A stretch of 64,000 nt of DNA, taken from positions 1,550,001 to 1,614,000 of the forward strand of contig NZ_JAKRWF010000001.1 in the NCBI RefSeq assembly GCF_022352215.1, read 5' to 3'. Shown in pieces: positions 9,301 to 17,502 of this stretch. The notes beneath the pieces were generated by a model that worked only from the letters and a program-made list of their open reading frames with translations, had not been told where the DNA came from and did no database searches. The position numbers and the translations under genes were made by a program. This DNA comes from Flavihumibacter cheonanensis (GTDB lineage: Bacteria > Bacteroidota > Bacteroidia > Chitinophagales > Chitinophagaceae). The number at the start of each line of letters is the position of its first letter. Position 1 is the first letter of the stretch.

Positions 9301-9399
9301 CAACAATTCCTGCCAATTCCCGGAATTCAGGTTTGTTGAAAGTGGGAACTGCGGTGTCCGCAGCACCAGCTTTGAATGGAATTGATAGCGCCCTTTCAT
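6322..9399 (-). CDS. lanB: lantibiotic dehydratase (LanB), full length
   Basis: About 1025 residues from the ATG at 9399. That start gives the family's usual N-terminus (LVLRTPQFPL shortly after Met), whereas the longer open frame runs back through the ompA terminator and is not credible. The N-terminal ~700 residues match the lantibiotic dehydratase domain (YYTRMYSRCTPFGLFSGCAV is typical). The last ~280 match the SpaB/thiopeptide-type C-terminal domain (WFFIRYLDPHFHIRFRLQL). LanB enzymes glutamylate Ser/Thr of the precursor from glutamyl-tRNA and then eliminate to dehydro amino acids. Both domains are in one chain here, as in NisB, rather than split. It is first in the lan cluster; the precursor follows after 92 nt. 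Confidence 0.93.
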   Translation of the reverse strand: MKGRYQFHSKLVLRTPQFPLSTNLNSGNWQELLKDKLFMEAVYLASPVLHTACVKWLEGEETDARAIKKMQQAILKYYTRMYSRCTPFGLFSGCAVANWNTGDTKLVLDQDQFYRHTRFDMHFLCALAQYLAGASGIKEKLGFTRNSTLYTIGDEVRYIEYYYQEGNRVHKISSIQRTEYIDRVLLAATDFKRIEELATQVVDAEISTEEVKEFIHGLIDAQVLVSELEPAITGPEFIFQLKSILGRLEAENQEMLSVLIDFLTGIAERLEQLDIQRINPEAAYEEIQKELVRLPVAFDAGKLFQCDLFFSLEQNQVHDRYQDQLLEALAALHRLSPVPAQEMQEFIRLFKERYEDREMPLLELLDTETGIPYRGNSGIELSPLLNDFVFIRPDVPETLPWGKLEKFWDAKIRQALEERKLMIELDEKDLEQFQEVELVAAPSLSLMFRLLDAEQSVLYLESAAGSSAANLLGRFAHGSPEIGKIVNDVTQREQELDPTILYAEIVHLPESRVGNILLHPAFRLYEIPYLAKASVLDEFQVPASDLLVSVRNNRVVLRSRKLNREIIPRLTSAHNFRIQPLPVYEFLCDLQSQGISGGYQFNWGGVARVYKFLPRVQYKKVVLHPATWNLEKADWEELLKADEVDRDRTLQTWLIKWKLPEKIVLADGDNELLINFSDPLLRQLFQDILSKHQMLIIKEFLYSNHTGVRNSQGAFHANQFIAILQKQEATYSGSLPEPNYLPVADHFSIGSEWLYVKLYCGSRSAEKILTEALYPLTQYLEKEGLIQKWFFIRYLDPHFHIRFRLQLRDPELFGKVIQLVHSSISEFEQQGFIWRVQLDTYQRETARYGSRSITAVEAIFHQNSIATVHWLRNTEGDEREHARWLWGLKGIDVLLNCFGWDLDKKTTLVEKLKNAFAEEFHTGKLLKQQLDYRYRKYRDQLKRELEAAIGADFRVAEIESAVREILFLQQQKLLDPILEELVASLIHMQLNRLFPSQPRQHEMICYDFLYRYYYAEKMQKKPVRT

Positions 9400-9414
9400 T
9401 AGTGCAATCTTCCG

Positions 9415-9451
9415 AAAAAAAAACTGGTCCGCGTTGGCGGACCAGTTTTTT
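9415..9451 (-). terminator. intrinsic terminator of ompA, 15 nt upstream of lanB
   Basis: AAAAACTGGTCCGC (9419-9432) and its exact complement (9437-9450) form a 14-bp stem with loop GTTG. On the minus strand it is followed by nine T residues. It lies 22 nt after the ompA stop. Because it is symmetric it could also stop transcripts on the plus strand. Its U-tract ends only 15 nt before the lanB ATG, leaving no space for a promoter between them. Confidence 0.9.
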
Positions 9452-9472
9452 ATACAAACTATAAGTATTCGA

Positions 9473-10795
9473 TTACTGACTAACCTTGAATTCAACCCGG
9501 CGGTTTTGTGTACGACCGGCGGCAGTGCCATTATCAGCAACTGGTTGATCCTGGCCAAATCCTATCGCATTCAATCGATCGGCGGCTACACCCTTCTTAA
9601 CCAGGTAAGCTACTACGGCAGCAGCACGCTTTTCAGATAACTTCTGGTTGAATTCAGCTTTACCCGTGTTATCCGTGTGACCACCGACTTCAACTTTCAA
9701 CTGCGGATACTGCTCATTGAGGATACGGGCAGCTTTATCAAGTTCCTTGCGGGCAGCGGCTGTAAGTGTTGCACTTCCGGTTACAAACTGAACTGCGCTT
9801 GCGTTGAATTTAGACGCTTCCAGTTTTGGACAGCCACCATTATCAGCTGGACCAGCCAAATCCGGGCAACGATCTTCTTCATCATTCACACCATCGTTAT
9901 CGCGGTCAGGAATCGGGCAACCCTGGTAACGGGCAACACCTGCAACGTCCACACATTTATCTTCTTCATCGTTAATGCCATCACCATCGGTATCTGGAAT
10001 CGGACATCCGTTATAACGGGCAATACCAGGTACATCCGGGCATTTATCATCTTTATCAGCGATGCCATCACCATCTTTATCCGGACAACCCTGCAAAGAG
10101 GCAAGACCTGGAATTTCAGGACAGGCATCAATTGAATCCACTACACCATCCTTATCGGTATCAACTGGTTCAACCATTGGAGGAGGCGGAGGAGGAATTA
10201 CTTTTACTTCTTTGGGCTTACCGATATTTCCGGCGAAACCTATGCTATGGTAAAAATGGTTCTCCGTTGTATTGGTAATTCTCATGCGGTACTGAGAATT
10301 GATCAACAGGAAGGCTTCGTCAAAGAAGTTTACCTGCCAACCTACTCCCACTGGAAGAATTGCACCATAATATCCTTTGAATTTGGAAGCCCCCAAACCG
10401 GCAGACAAATAGGGAGTAACCCAATACTTGTCAGACAGCATTTTGGCATTCACCATGGCATCCCACTCAAACAATGCACCATCGCCAACGGGACCCTTAT
10501 CACGAATCGGGTAATCCAGGAAAGAAACACCCAGGGTTGTTGAGAAATCGAGGTGATTTGTCAAACCTTTCAGGTAATTCACTCCAAAACCAAAATTGTG
10601 ATCACCCAGTTTTGCCCACTGTTTGTCTTTCAAAACAGTACTCAAAGAGGAATTGCGGATTTTCTCAGGAGTTTCAAAGTCATTACCGAAGAAATGAATT
10701 CCGAGTGCGGGGCGCTTTTTATACTCATTGTTTTGTGCGAATACAGCAGAAGTTACAGTGCATCCAACCAACAATGAAACTATTAATTTCTTCAT
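9473..10795 (-). CDS. OmpA-family outer-membrane protein with thrombospondin type 3 repeats
   Basis: A 440-residue protein. It has a signal peptide (residues 1-20, ending VFAQ), a beta-strand-rich domain to ~residue 205 (predicted barrel), a proline stretch (VIPPPPPPM), and about four calcium-binding TSP3-type repeats (DxDxDGxxDxxDxCP, ~212-325). The C-terminal OmpA domain (~335-440) has the peptidoglycan-binding signature GHTDNTGKAEFNQKLSEKRA. The expected role is a structural link between outer membrane and peptidoglycan, typical of abundant Bacteroidota OmpA proteins. It has its own strong terminator. The TSP3 repeats create antisense open frames that are not genes. Confidence 0.95.
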   Translation of the reverse strand: MKKLIVSLLVGCTVTSAVFAQNNEYKKRPALGIHFFGNDFETPEKIRNSSLSTVLKDKQWAKLGDHNFGFGVNYLKGLTNHLDFSTTLGVSFLDYPIRDKGPVGDGALFEWDAMVNAKMLSDKYWVTPYLSAGLGASKFKGYYGAILPVGVGWQVNFFDEAFLLINSQYRMRITNTTENHFYHSIGFAGNIGKPKEVKVIPPPPPPMVEPVDTDKDGVVDSIDACPEIPGLASLQGCPDKDGDGIADKDDKCPDVPGIARYNGCPIPDTDGDGINDEEDKCVDVAGVARYQGCPIPDRDNDGVNDEEDRCPDLAGPADNGGCPKLEASKFNASAVQFVTGSATLTAAARKELDKAARILNEQYPQLKVEVGGHTDNTGKAEFNQKLSEKRAAAVVAYLVKKGVAADRLNAIGFGQDQPVADNGTAAGRTQNRRVEFKVSQ

Positions 10796-10872
10796 ATGCG
10801 TAGTTTATTTAAACTGCCGCAAAAATAAACCCTCCTTCTTAAACTTGGAAATTATTTATTATTGGTAGGTGT

Positions 10873-11304
10873 CTATTGTTCAACTGGTTTCTTTTTTCCC
10901 AGCACTTCTACCTTCACTTTGGTGAGCCCCCTTGAGTAAAAACCCAGCTTTTTGGCCGCTGCAGCAGACAAGTCCACCACCCGCGTATTGGCATGGTGCA
11001 GGCGATCATTGATTTTTACAATCACAGAACGTTTATTTCTTCGGTTGGTTACCCTTACCCAGGTTCCGAATGGAAGTCCATTATGCGCTGCCGTTAGTTT
11101 CGTGGAATCGTATTTTTCACCACTTGCGGTTAAACGCCCTTGAAATTTAGCCGCATAGTAACTGGCCACCCCATATTGGACAGAATCCAGGTTGACGATT
11201 CTTTTTTTAGCCGGCGGAAGTTTGGTGGAATCCTGTGCAAATGAAGCTACAGGGCATAGTAAAACGAGAAATCCCAGGATGGATAATACGGTTTTTACAG
11301 TCAT
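10873..11304 (-). CDS. RlpA-family septal ring protein (double-psi beta-barrel)
   Basis: A 143-residue secreted protein with a signal peptide (cleavage near SFAQ, residue ~24). The RlpA-like double-psi beta-barrel has GVASYYAAKFQGRLTASGE, AAHNGLPFGTWVRVTN, VKINDRLHHANTRVVDLS and AAAKKLGF. The family contains lytic transglycosylases acting on denuded glycan strands. In the RlpA catalytic core an Asp in the 'NDRGPF' segment is used, and here it reads INDRLHH, so the Asp is kept but the following residues differ. There is no SPOR domain. The start codon overlaps the stop of the L,D-transpeptidase gene by ATGA, so the two are translationally coupled. Confidence 0.85.
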   Translation of the reverse strand: MTVKTVLSILGFLVLLCPVASFAQDSTKLPPAKKRIVNLDSVQYGVASYYAAKFQGRLTASGEKYDSTKLTAAHNGLPFGTWVRVTNRRNKRSVIVKINDRLHHANTRVVDLSAAAAKKLGFYSRGLTKVKVEVLGKKKPVEQ

Positions 11305-12977
11305 GGATTATTTGATTTGGAAGAAAAATACCTTTCCTTCAGGCGTTTGTCTTCCTCATAAATATCGGGAAAAAACCGAATATCTCCATCGGCACCTGTG
11401 GCCGTTATATAGCGAATATAGATTGGTACCTGCGGGAAATCACTGATGGTTTTTTTTTCCTGGCGCTGTATCAACGCCCTGATTGTATCCGGATGATACC
11501 GTATTTCGTTGTTCCGAACCAGGAAATGCGACAAATCTTCCCATTTCTGGACCCTCACGCAACCGTGGCTAAGCGCCCGGTTGTCCTTTGAGAACAAACC
11601 TCTTGCATTGGTATCGTGCAGATATACGCTGTACTTGTTCCGGAAATTGAATTTCATTACACCCAAACTGTTATCATCACCTTGTCGCTGGCGCAGCAAA
11701 TAGGGGAAACTGTTTTTATTTACTTTATTCCAGTCAATTGTTTCAGGTGCAATTACACTGTCGTAGCGGTCCACTACCATAAGGTTTTCCTTGGCCAGGT
11801 ATTGGATATCCTTCCTGATTTTAGGCAACATTTCTTTAAAAATGATGCTGTAAGGTACTGTCCACTGTGGATAGGTGATAAAATTCGTAATGGAACTATT
11901 TAATACAGGTGTTGGCGTTTTAGGGGTCCCAATTATAATTTTTGACTGAAGTGCAACGGTGTCGTAATCCATCACTTCCAGCTGATAAGCCGGCAGGTTC
12001 ACCCACAAATAGGTTTCCGGCATAGTGTCAGGCAACTGCCGGTAACGATCCAGGTTAAGCGCTATTGTTTTGAAATAATCCCAATCGGTAGTATTCAGAC
12101 TGGCTACCGTTAGCTGGGCAACAAACCCTGTTGTAACAATGCCCTTGGATGCCTGGTATTTTTTAACCGCTTTGGCAAAGACAAGCGAGTCATCTCCGGC
12201 TACCCAGCTACTGTCCAGGAATCCCATTGCCTTTAATTTTTTACCTACCTGCTGAATAAATGCCATGGAATCAGAAGCAGGGTACTGAATGGATTCAACA
12301 GGTTGAAAATTTGCTTTCGCAAGGAAAGCAGCCAGTCCTTTTTTCAGATCCTGGTACCCTTTATGCTTTGGCTCCATCCGGTTCAACATCGTTTGTACCT
12401 GCCCGTTACGATGGAGGGCTCCCAGCAGATTCAGCTTCTCTTCATTCGAAAATGCCGAATCTTTTCGAATGGTTATACTGTCGCGGTTCAGATGCCCATA
12501 TTTCAGATGATGAGCCATTTTCCAGCAGGCATCTGTCAACAACAGATCGGCCCTTGCCCAAAGTGCTGCATTTTTCCTGCTAACAGAATCCAGGATTATT
12601 TTATTCCGGATTTCCAGTAAAAGGGAATGATGATAATCAGTTGGAAACAGTCCATAGGATTTTGCCTGGCTTATCATAAAGAAGAGACTGTCTCCAGCCG
12701 GCTTCCAGAGATCAGCTTCACTCCAGACCGGATGATATCCGTTTTTTTCATAAAACTCCTGCATTAGGGAATATTCCGTCAGCAGTACACTATCCTTAAG
12801 ATATCCATCCCGGTTCGTCAGATAGCGAAGCAGTTCATGAATCTGTTCACTAACCACCATGGGCACTTCTTCCTTCTTATCCACCAAAACCACTTCCTCT
12901 GGTGCAGTAGAGCTGAAACAGCCGGTTAACGTACTGATTAAACAAACAATTCCAATGCAACGAAGTATATTTCTCAT
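11301..12977 (-). CDS. murein L,D-transpeptidase (YcbB-like)
   Basis: A 558-residue lipoprotein-like protein (LTGCF lipobox, Cys20). A large N-terminal helical region is followed by a peptidoglycan-binding-like segment (~250-300, FAKAVKKYQASKGIVTTG). The YkuD catalytic domain has LSHGCVRVQKWEDLSHF, containing the HGCVR nucleophilic Cys. This arrangement is that of YcbB/LdtD, which makes 3-3 cross-links between meso-DAP residues. It is the first gene of a pair with the RlpA-like gene (ATGA overlap), suggesting coordinated remodelling of the wall at the outer-membrane face. Confidence 0.92.
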   Translation of the reverse strand: MRNILRCIGIVCLISTLTGCFSSTAPEEVVLVDKKEEVPMVVSEQIHELLRYLTNRDGYLKDSVLLTEYSLMQEFYEKNGYHPVWSEADLWKPAGDSLFFMISQAKSYGLFPTDYHHSLLLEIRNKIILDSVSRKNAALWARADLLLTDACWKMAHHLKYGHLNRDSITIRKDSAFSNEEKLNLLGALHRNGQVQTMLNRMEPKHKGYQDLKKGLAAFLAKANFQPVESIQYPASDSMAFIQQVGKKLKAMGFLDSSWVAGDDSLVFAKAVKKYQASKGIVTTGFVAQLTVASLNTTDWDYFKTIALNLDRYRQLPDTMPETYLWVNLPAYQLEVMDYDTVALQSKIIIGTPKTPTPVLNSSITNFITYPQWTVPYSIIFKEMLPKIRKDIQYLAKENLMVVDRYDSVIAPETIDWNKVNKNSFPYLLRQRQGDDNSLGVMKFNFRNKYSVYLHDTNARGLFSKDNRALSHGCVRVQKWEDLSHFLVRNNEIRYHPDTIRALIQRQEKKTISDFPQVPIYIRYITATGADGDIRFFPDIYEEDKRLKERYFSSKSNNP

Positions 12978-13012
12978 ATTGACTGTTCTACCCTCATCCC
13001 TAAATATAATAT

Positions 13013-14008
13013 TTATGGGAGGACCCGGGAAATTTGGCCCGATTGAATCATCAGATCCGCCAATACAATAGCAGTTACTGCTTCCAAAACAACCGGCACG
13101 CGAAGCGCAATGCAGAGATCATGCCTTCCTTTCACAGAAAAAGTTTCCTGCTCACCGGTCTCCCAGTTTAGGGTCAGCTGTTCTTTTGGCGTGGAAGAAG
13201 TTGGCTTGATGGCTATCCTGAATACCAGTTCGTTTCCATTGGTGATACCTCCAACAATTCCGCCTGCATGATTGGTTCGGGTTTTACCGGTGGAATCCTC
13301 AATGGCATCGTTGTGCTGAACGCCAAACATCCGGGCCGCAGCAAATCCGGTTCCGAATTCTATCCCTCGTACGGCAGGTATGGCAAATACAGCATGACTG
13401 ATCAGGGATTCTACCGAATCAAAAAAGGGTTCGCCCATGCCAATGGGTAAACCACTAACCCTGCATTCAACTATTCCACCTATCGAATCCTTGGCATCAA
13501 TTGCTTTCTGCAGACCTTTCTCAAGGTCAGCTTCTCCCCCGATCTCAAGGATGGCTGCTGTTACAGAGATGGGATTCAGCATTTTTTTTGCTACCACTCC
13601 TGCCGCTACTAATCCCACTGTCAATCGGCCACTGAAATGCCCACCGCCCCGAAAATCTTCAAAGCCGCCGAATTTTTTATGGGCAACAAAATCAGCATGA
13701 CCAGGCCTTGGCACAGCACGCTGCTTTTCATAATCCCCCGAACGGGTATTTTTATTTTCAAACAAAATGGTCAGGGGTGCACCGGTTGCTCTTCCATTAA
13801 AAAGTCCGGTTTGAAAAAGGGGCAGGTCATCTTCCTTTCGGGGAGTGGTACCTTTTTGTGTGCCGCCTTTCCGGCGTTCGATATCAATATGAAAATCTTC
13901 CAGTGCAAGTGGCAGGCCAGATGGAACACCGTCAATGATCACACCTACCGCCGGACCATGAGATTCCCCTACTATGGATACCCGAAAATTACGTCCGAAT
14001 GAATTCAT
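13013..14008 (-). CDS. aroC: chorismate synthase
   Basis: 331 residues. FGRNFRVSIVGESHGPAVGVIIDGVPSG at the N-terminus and the flavin/substrate motifs RPGHADFVAHKKFGGFEDFRGGGHFSGR mark chorismate synthase, which converts EPSP to chorismate using reduced FMN. The protein is slightly shorter than many (about 350-360) but all conserved blocks are present. It is the last gene of the aromatic operon and overlaps the aroA stop by ATGA. Only 35 nt separate it from the L,D-transpeptidase gene downstream, with no obvious terminator, so some read-through is possible. Confidence 0.97.
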   Translation of the reverse strand: MNSFGRNFRVSIVGESHGPAVGVIIDGVPSGLPLALEDFHIDIERRKGGTQKGTTPRKEDDLPLFQTGLFNGRATGAPLTILFENKNTRSGDYEKQRAVPRPGHADFVAHKKFGGFEDFRGGGHFSGRLTVGLVAAGVVAKKMLNPISVTAAILEIGGEADLEKGLQKAIDAKDSIGGIVECRVSGLPIGMGEPFFDSVESLISHAVFAIPAVRGIEFGTGFAAARMFGVQHNDAIEDSTGKTRTNHAGGIVGGITNGNELVFRIAIKPTSSTPKEQLTLNWETGEQETFSVKGRHDLCIALRVPVVLEAVTAIVLADLMIQSGQISRVLP

Positions 14009-15279
14009 ACTTCTTGGTTTAGTTTGGCTCCCAGTGAACGTATATGTTCATAAAAATCGGGATAGGATTTATTGATGGCTTCCGCCTTTTCGATGGTTGT
14101 GCTGCCCGTGGCTTTTAAGGCTGCTACGGCACAGGCCATTGCAATGCGATGGTCATGATGGGAATGCACTTGTGCACCGGTAAGTCCTTGCCCTCCTTTA
14201 ATCAACATAAGATCGTCCTGCAATTCAATCGAAAGTCCCATTTTCCCAAATTCTTCCTGCAGGGTCAGGGCGCGATTGCTTTCCTTGTGCGTAAGCCTTC
14301 CAACCCCTTCAATTACTGTTGTGCCTTCACAATAGGCTGCCAGCGCAACAAGCGGAGGAAATAAATCCGGACAATCAGTTGCATTGAAATGAAAAGCCTT
14401 CATAGGCATCGGACGAACGGTGATTTGTTCGGATTCAATGCTAATGCCGGCACCACAACTCATCAGCGCCTGCAGGATAGCTTTATCCGCCTGGGTTGAA
14501 AAAACATCCAGTCCCGAAATAATTGTTTCACCCGCAATTGCTGCTGCTACTAATAAAAAAGCGCCACCACTCCAGTCGCCTTCTACTGTGTAAGTTCGGC
14601 TATCCGTTACTGTTGGGCGATTGCCGGTAAAATAAAAACTTTCATAATTGTTATTCTGCGGCACTTCCAAACCGAAATCTTCCATCACTTTGAGCGTGAG
14701 ATCGACATAGGGTTTACTTTTTAAATTCGTAACCGTAATGGTTACATCTTTAGCGCCAGCTGCTGCATAAGCCAGCAATATTCCGGTTAGAAATTGTGAA
14801 CTGAGTGATCCATCGATAGTAATATTACCGGGTTTAAGCGGGCCTTTGACAACCAATGGCAATTTACCTTGTCGCGATTGAACCGACACCTGCAATTGTG
14901 GTAATACTTCATCAAAAAAATCCATGGGACGTGTTACCAGGCTTCCCTCACCAGTGATGGTAATCGCTTCCTCATTTAATGCCACCAGCGGTGTAAACAT
15001 CCGGATACCCAACCCACTTTCACCGCAATGTACAGTGGTAGAGCGGGCATGGATACCCGAAGAACGAATGATCAGTTCACTATCTTTCTGTTCGATAGCC
15101 GCACCCAAAGCCTGGATCACACCCAGGGCAGCTTTGTCGTCGTTTGATTTTCCGGGATTGCGGATGATGCTGGTGCCACCGGCGGCAATCGCTGCCGCGC
15201 AGGCGCGCTGCATGGAGCTTTTGGAAGCTGGTGCCCAGATTTCACCCTTTATGGAAGAAGGTTCTACCGTAACTACCAT
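14005..15279 (-). CDS. aroA: 3-phosphoshikimate 1-carboxyvinyltransferase (EPSP synthase)
   Basis: 424 residues. The N-terminal phosphate-binding segment (ASKSSMQRACAAAIAAGG), the GLGIRMFTPL block (equivalent to the usual G-TA-RxxxxL) and the C-terminal DHRIAMACAVAAL are visible. The enzyme joins shikimate-3-phosphate and PEP. The gene overlaps aroC by ATGA and starts 9 nt after the aroB stop, deep in the operon. The conserved 'GNAGTA' loop reads CGESGLGIR here, a known type of variation that matters for glyphosate sensitivity in other EPSP synthases; no prediction is made. Confidence 0.95.
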   Translation of the reverse strand: MVVTVEPSSIKGEIWAPASKSSMQRACAAAIAAGGTSIIRNPGKSNDDKAALGVIQALGAAIEQKDSELIIRSSGIHARSTTVHCGESGLGIRMFTPLVALNEEAITITGEGSLVTRPMDFFDEVLPQLQVSVQSRQGKLPLVVKGPLKPGNITIDGSLSSQFLTGILLAYAAAGAKDVTITVTNLKSKPYVDLTLKVMEDFGLEVPQNNNYESFYFTGNRPTVTDSRTYTVEGDWSGGAFLLVAAAIAGETIISGLDVFSTQADKAILQALMSCGAGISIESEQITVRPMPMKAFHFNATDCPDLFPPLVALAAYCEGTTVIEGVGRLTHKESNRALTLQEEFGKMGLSIELQDDLMLIKGGQGLTGAQVHSHHDHRIAMACAVAALKATGSTTIEKAEAINKSYPDFYEHIRSLGAKLNQEV

Positions 15280-15288
15280 TATGCTGTA

Positions 15289-16308
15289 TTATATCTGTTC
15301 TATTAATTGTTTAACCTGCGCCAATGGAAGTGTATGAACAACTCCCTTTCCAATTTTTTGCAGCAGGATATAATGAAGATTGGAGCGATCTCTTTTTTTA
15401 TCGTGTTTCAATACATCAAAAACTTTGGTACGATCAAAATCGGCATAGGTGGGTAACCCGTACTGATCAATCACTTTCACCAATGCAGCCGCCTGCTTAA
15501 ATCCGAGTAATGCTTCTGATAAATGTGCCGCATAGGTCATACCAATCGAAACCGCCTGCCCGTGCGACAATTCATACTGATTCTCCAGGGCATGCCCTAG
15601 GGTATGTCCGAAATTCAGCAGTTTGCGGTCGCCCTGTTCGGTTTCGTCGAGCTGCACCACTTTTGTTTTTAACAGGGCATTTCTTCGAACCAGGGCAGCA
15701 AGGTCTGATTTCTTTTTCTGGAACCAGGCGGCATCGTGTTCCTTTAATTCGCGAAACATGGCTGCGTCCTTGATAGCTGCATGTTTGATGATCTCCGCAA
15801 ATCCGTTTTGCCATTCGGCCATCGGCAGGGTTTGAAGCAGACTGGTATCAAAAAAAAGAAAGGAAGGCTGACGGATAGTACCTACCAGGTTCTTGTAAAC
15901 TTCCACATCCACACCGTTTTTGCCACCGATAGAAGCATCCACCATGGCCAGCAGACTGGTTGGAATAAAACCGGTTCGGATCCCACGCATGTAAATCGCA
16001 CCCACATATCCTGCCAGGTCAGTTATTACTCCTCCTCCCAGGCCGATAAGGGTGGTTTTACGGTCGGCTTCCATCTCAATCAGCGAATCAATAACAGTAT
16101 CCGCTGTTTGCTGGATCTTGTATTCTTCACCCGCTTTAATAACAATGGTATTCCAGCCTTTCAACTTTGATTTACAAACTTCAAATACATGTTCATCGGT
16201 TAGGATGATACTATGTTTTTTATCGGCAACATTTTTCAGTTGGGACAAACTCGCACCAAAATAGTAATCGGTGATGGTCTGTCCAATGCGGATTTTTTTT
16301 ATTTCCAT
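15289..16308 (-). CDS. aroB: 3-dehydroquinate synthase
   Basis: 339 residues. The NAD-binding GLGGGVITDLAGYVGAIYMRGI, the LLAMVDASIGGKNGVD substrate block and the metal-binding NFGHTLGHALE are all present. The enzyme converts DAHP to 3-dehydroquinate. It sits 9 nt after the DAHPS-chorismate mutase gene and 9 nt before aroA, in the usual order for an operon. The family is typically 340-360 residues, so it is full length. Confidence 0.96.
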   Translation of the reverse strand: MEIKKIRIGQTITDYYFGASLSQLKNVADKKHSIILTDEHVFEVCKSKLKGWNTIVIKAGEEYKIQQTADTVIDSLIEMEADRKTTLIGLGGGVITDLAGYVGAIYMRGIRTGFIPTSLLAMVDASIGGKNGVDVEVYKNLVGTIRQPSFLFFDTSLLQTLPMAEWQNGFAEIIKHAAIKDAAMFRELKEHDAAWFQKKKSDLAALVRRNALLKTKVVQLDETEQGDRKLLNFGHTLGHALENQYELSHGQAVSIGMTYAAHLSEALLGFKQAAALVKVIDQYGLPTYADFDRTKVFDVLKHDKKRDRSNLHYILLQKIGKGVVHTLPLAQVKQLIEQI

Positions 16309-16317
16309 GCGCCCTGC

Positions 16318-17409
16318 TTAGCTGTTCATGATTTTGTTCTGGTGGTTGATGGATTCCATATGCACCGCATCAAAGTAACGGGTGATGAATTCCTTGCTCA
16401 AGCCCAGTTTATCGCCTTTCAGAAAAGCACGATCCAGGATTTCATTCCAGCGATTGGTTTGCAGGATGGTAATATTATTATTCTTTTTGTAGGTACCGAT
16501 TTGTTCAGCCACTTTCATACGTTGTCCCAGAATTTGCATCAGTTCATCATCGAGGTGATTGATCTGCTGGCGGAGTTTTTCAAGTGCCGCATGATATGCT
16601 TCAGAATCCACGTCTTCTCTTCTCCAGGTAATGCTGTCAAGCATTTCTGCGAGACGGGCGGGGGTTACCTGCTGCTTGGCATCACTCCAGGCATTATCAG
16701 GATCAATATGGCTTTCGATGATCATGCCGTCGTAATCAAGGTCAATAGCTTTCTGCATCACATCCAGCAGGATATCTCTTCTGCCGCAGATATGGGAAGG
16801 ATCATTGATCATCATCATTTCCGGGAAGCGGCGTTTCATTTCGATTGCCAGATGCCACATCGGTGCATTTCGGAATTCGGTATTTCCATATGAAGAGAAA
16901 CCGCGATGGATCAAACCAATCTGGTTGATACCGGCTTTCGCAACACGTTCAACCGCGCCGAGCCACAATTCCAGATCAGGGTTGATCGGGTTCTTGATGA
17001 GTACAGGCACATCCACTCCTTTAAGCGCATCAGCTACTTCCTGCACGCTAAAGGGGTTAACGGTAGTTCTTGCACCAATCCACAACACATCCACGTCGAA
17101 GTGCAGCGCGTCTTCCACTTGTTTGGCTGTAGCTACTTCCACTGCAACCGGCATCCCGGTGAGCTTTTTAGCCTGCTGTAACCAGGGTAGCCCTTTGGTA
17201 CCGATACCTTCAAAAGAACCCGGACGTGTACGTGGTTTCCAGATACCGGCTCTCATGATATCAACTTTACCGGTTTGTGCCAATTGCTGGGCAGTTTGTA
17301 ATACCTGCTCTTCGGTTTCTGCGCTGCAGGGACCCGCGATGATCAATGGGCGCTTGGCCCATGCTTCCTGTGTTACCTGTTTCATTGTTTTGTTGTCGGT
17401 TGCTTGCAT
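16318..17409 (-). CDS. bifunctional DAHP synthase / chorismate mutase (type II order)
   Basis: 363 residues. The N-terminal ~260 residues form a type I-beta (KDO8P-synthase-like) DAHP synthase: IAGPCSAE, RAGIWKPRTRPGSFEGIG, GARTTVNPF and LIKNPINPD. The C-terminal ~90 residues are an AroQ-type chorismate mutase (LEKLRQQINHLDDELMQILGQRMKVAEQIG). This C-terminal mutase arrangement is characteristic of Bacteroidota. It catalyses the first step of the shikimate pathway and the chorismate-to-prephenate branch. In related enzymes prephenate binding to the mutase domain inhibits DAHP synthase. The 87-nt gap upstream carries a purine-rich repeat. Confidence 0.95.
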   Translation of the reverse strand: MQATDNKTMKQVTQEAWAKRPLIIAGPCSAETEEQVLQTAQQLAQTGKVDIMRAGIWKPRTRPGSFEGIGTKGLPWLQQAKKLTGMPVAVEVATAKQVEDALHFDVDVLWIGARTTVNPFSVQEVADALKGVDVPVLIKNPINPDLELWLGAVERVAKAGINQIGLIHRGFSSYGNTEFRNAPMWHLAIEMKRRFPEMMMINDPSHICGRRDILLDVMQKAIDLDYDGMIIESHIDPDNAWSDAKQQVTPARLAEMLDSITWRREDVDSEAYHAALEKLRQQINHLDDELMQILGQRMKVAEQIGTYKKNNNITILQTNRWNEILDRAFLKGDKLGLSKEFITRYFDAVHMESINHQNKIMNS

Positions 17410-17448
17410 AAAATTACTGTATTTAAAAAGTTTACTATTTATTGTTTA

Positions 17449-17502
17449 ATTTCTCCATCTTCCATTCCTCCATCTTCCATTCTCACGTTTCACGTCTCAC
17501 TT
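17449..17502 (-). repeat. purine-rich intergenic repeat at the tyrA 3' end
   Basis: On the coding (minus) strand the stop codon TGA is part of GTGAGACGTGAAACGTGAGA, followed by repeats of the unit GGAAGATGGAGGAAT. A 25-bp block (17454-17478) is identical to 24892-24916 after the DUF6249 gene. The same stop-codon-proximal layout is seen at four gene ends in this window. Confidence 0.75.

Noticed and set aside
9400-9558. N-terminal extension of lanB by 53 residues
   Set aside because: It would translate the ompA terminator hairpin and the end of ompA; the family N-terminus begins right after the ATG at 9399.
9677-10135. Antisense frames across the OmpA calcium-binding repeats
   Set aside because: They arise from the periodic Asp/Gly codons of the TSP3 repeats.
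16213-16893. 226-residue plus-strand frame across aroB and DAHPS
   Set aside because: Antisense to two clearly conserved genes, His/Phe-rich, no start context.
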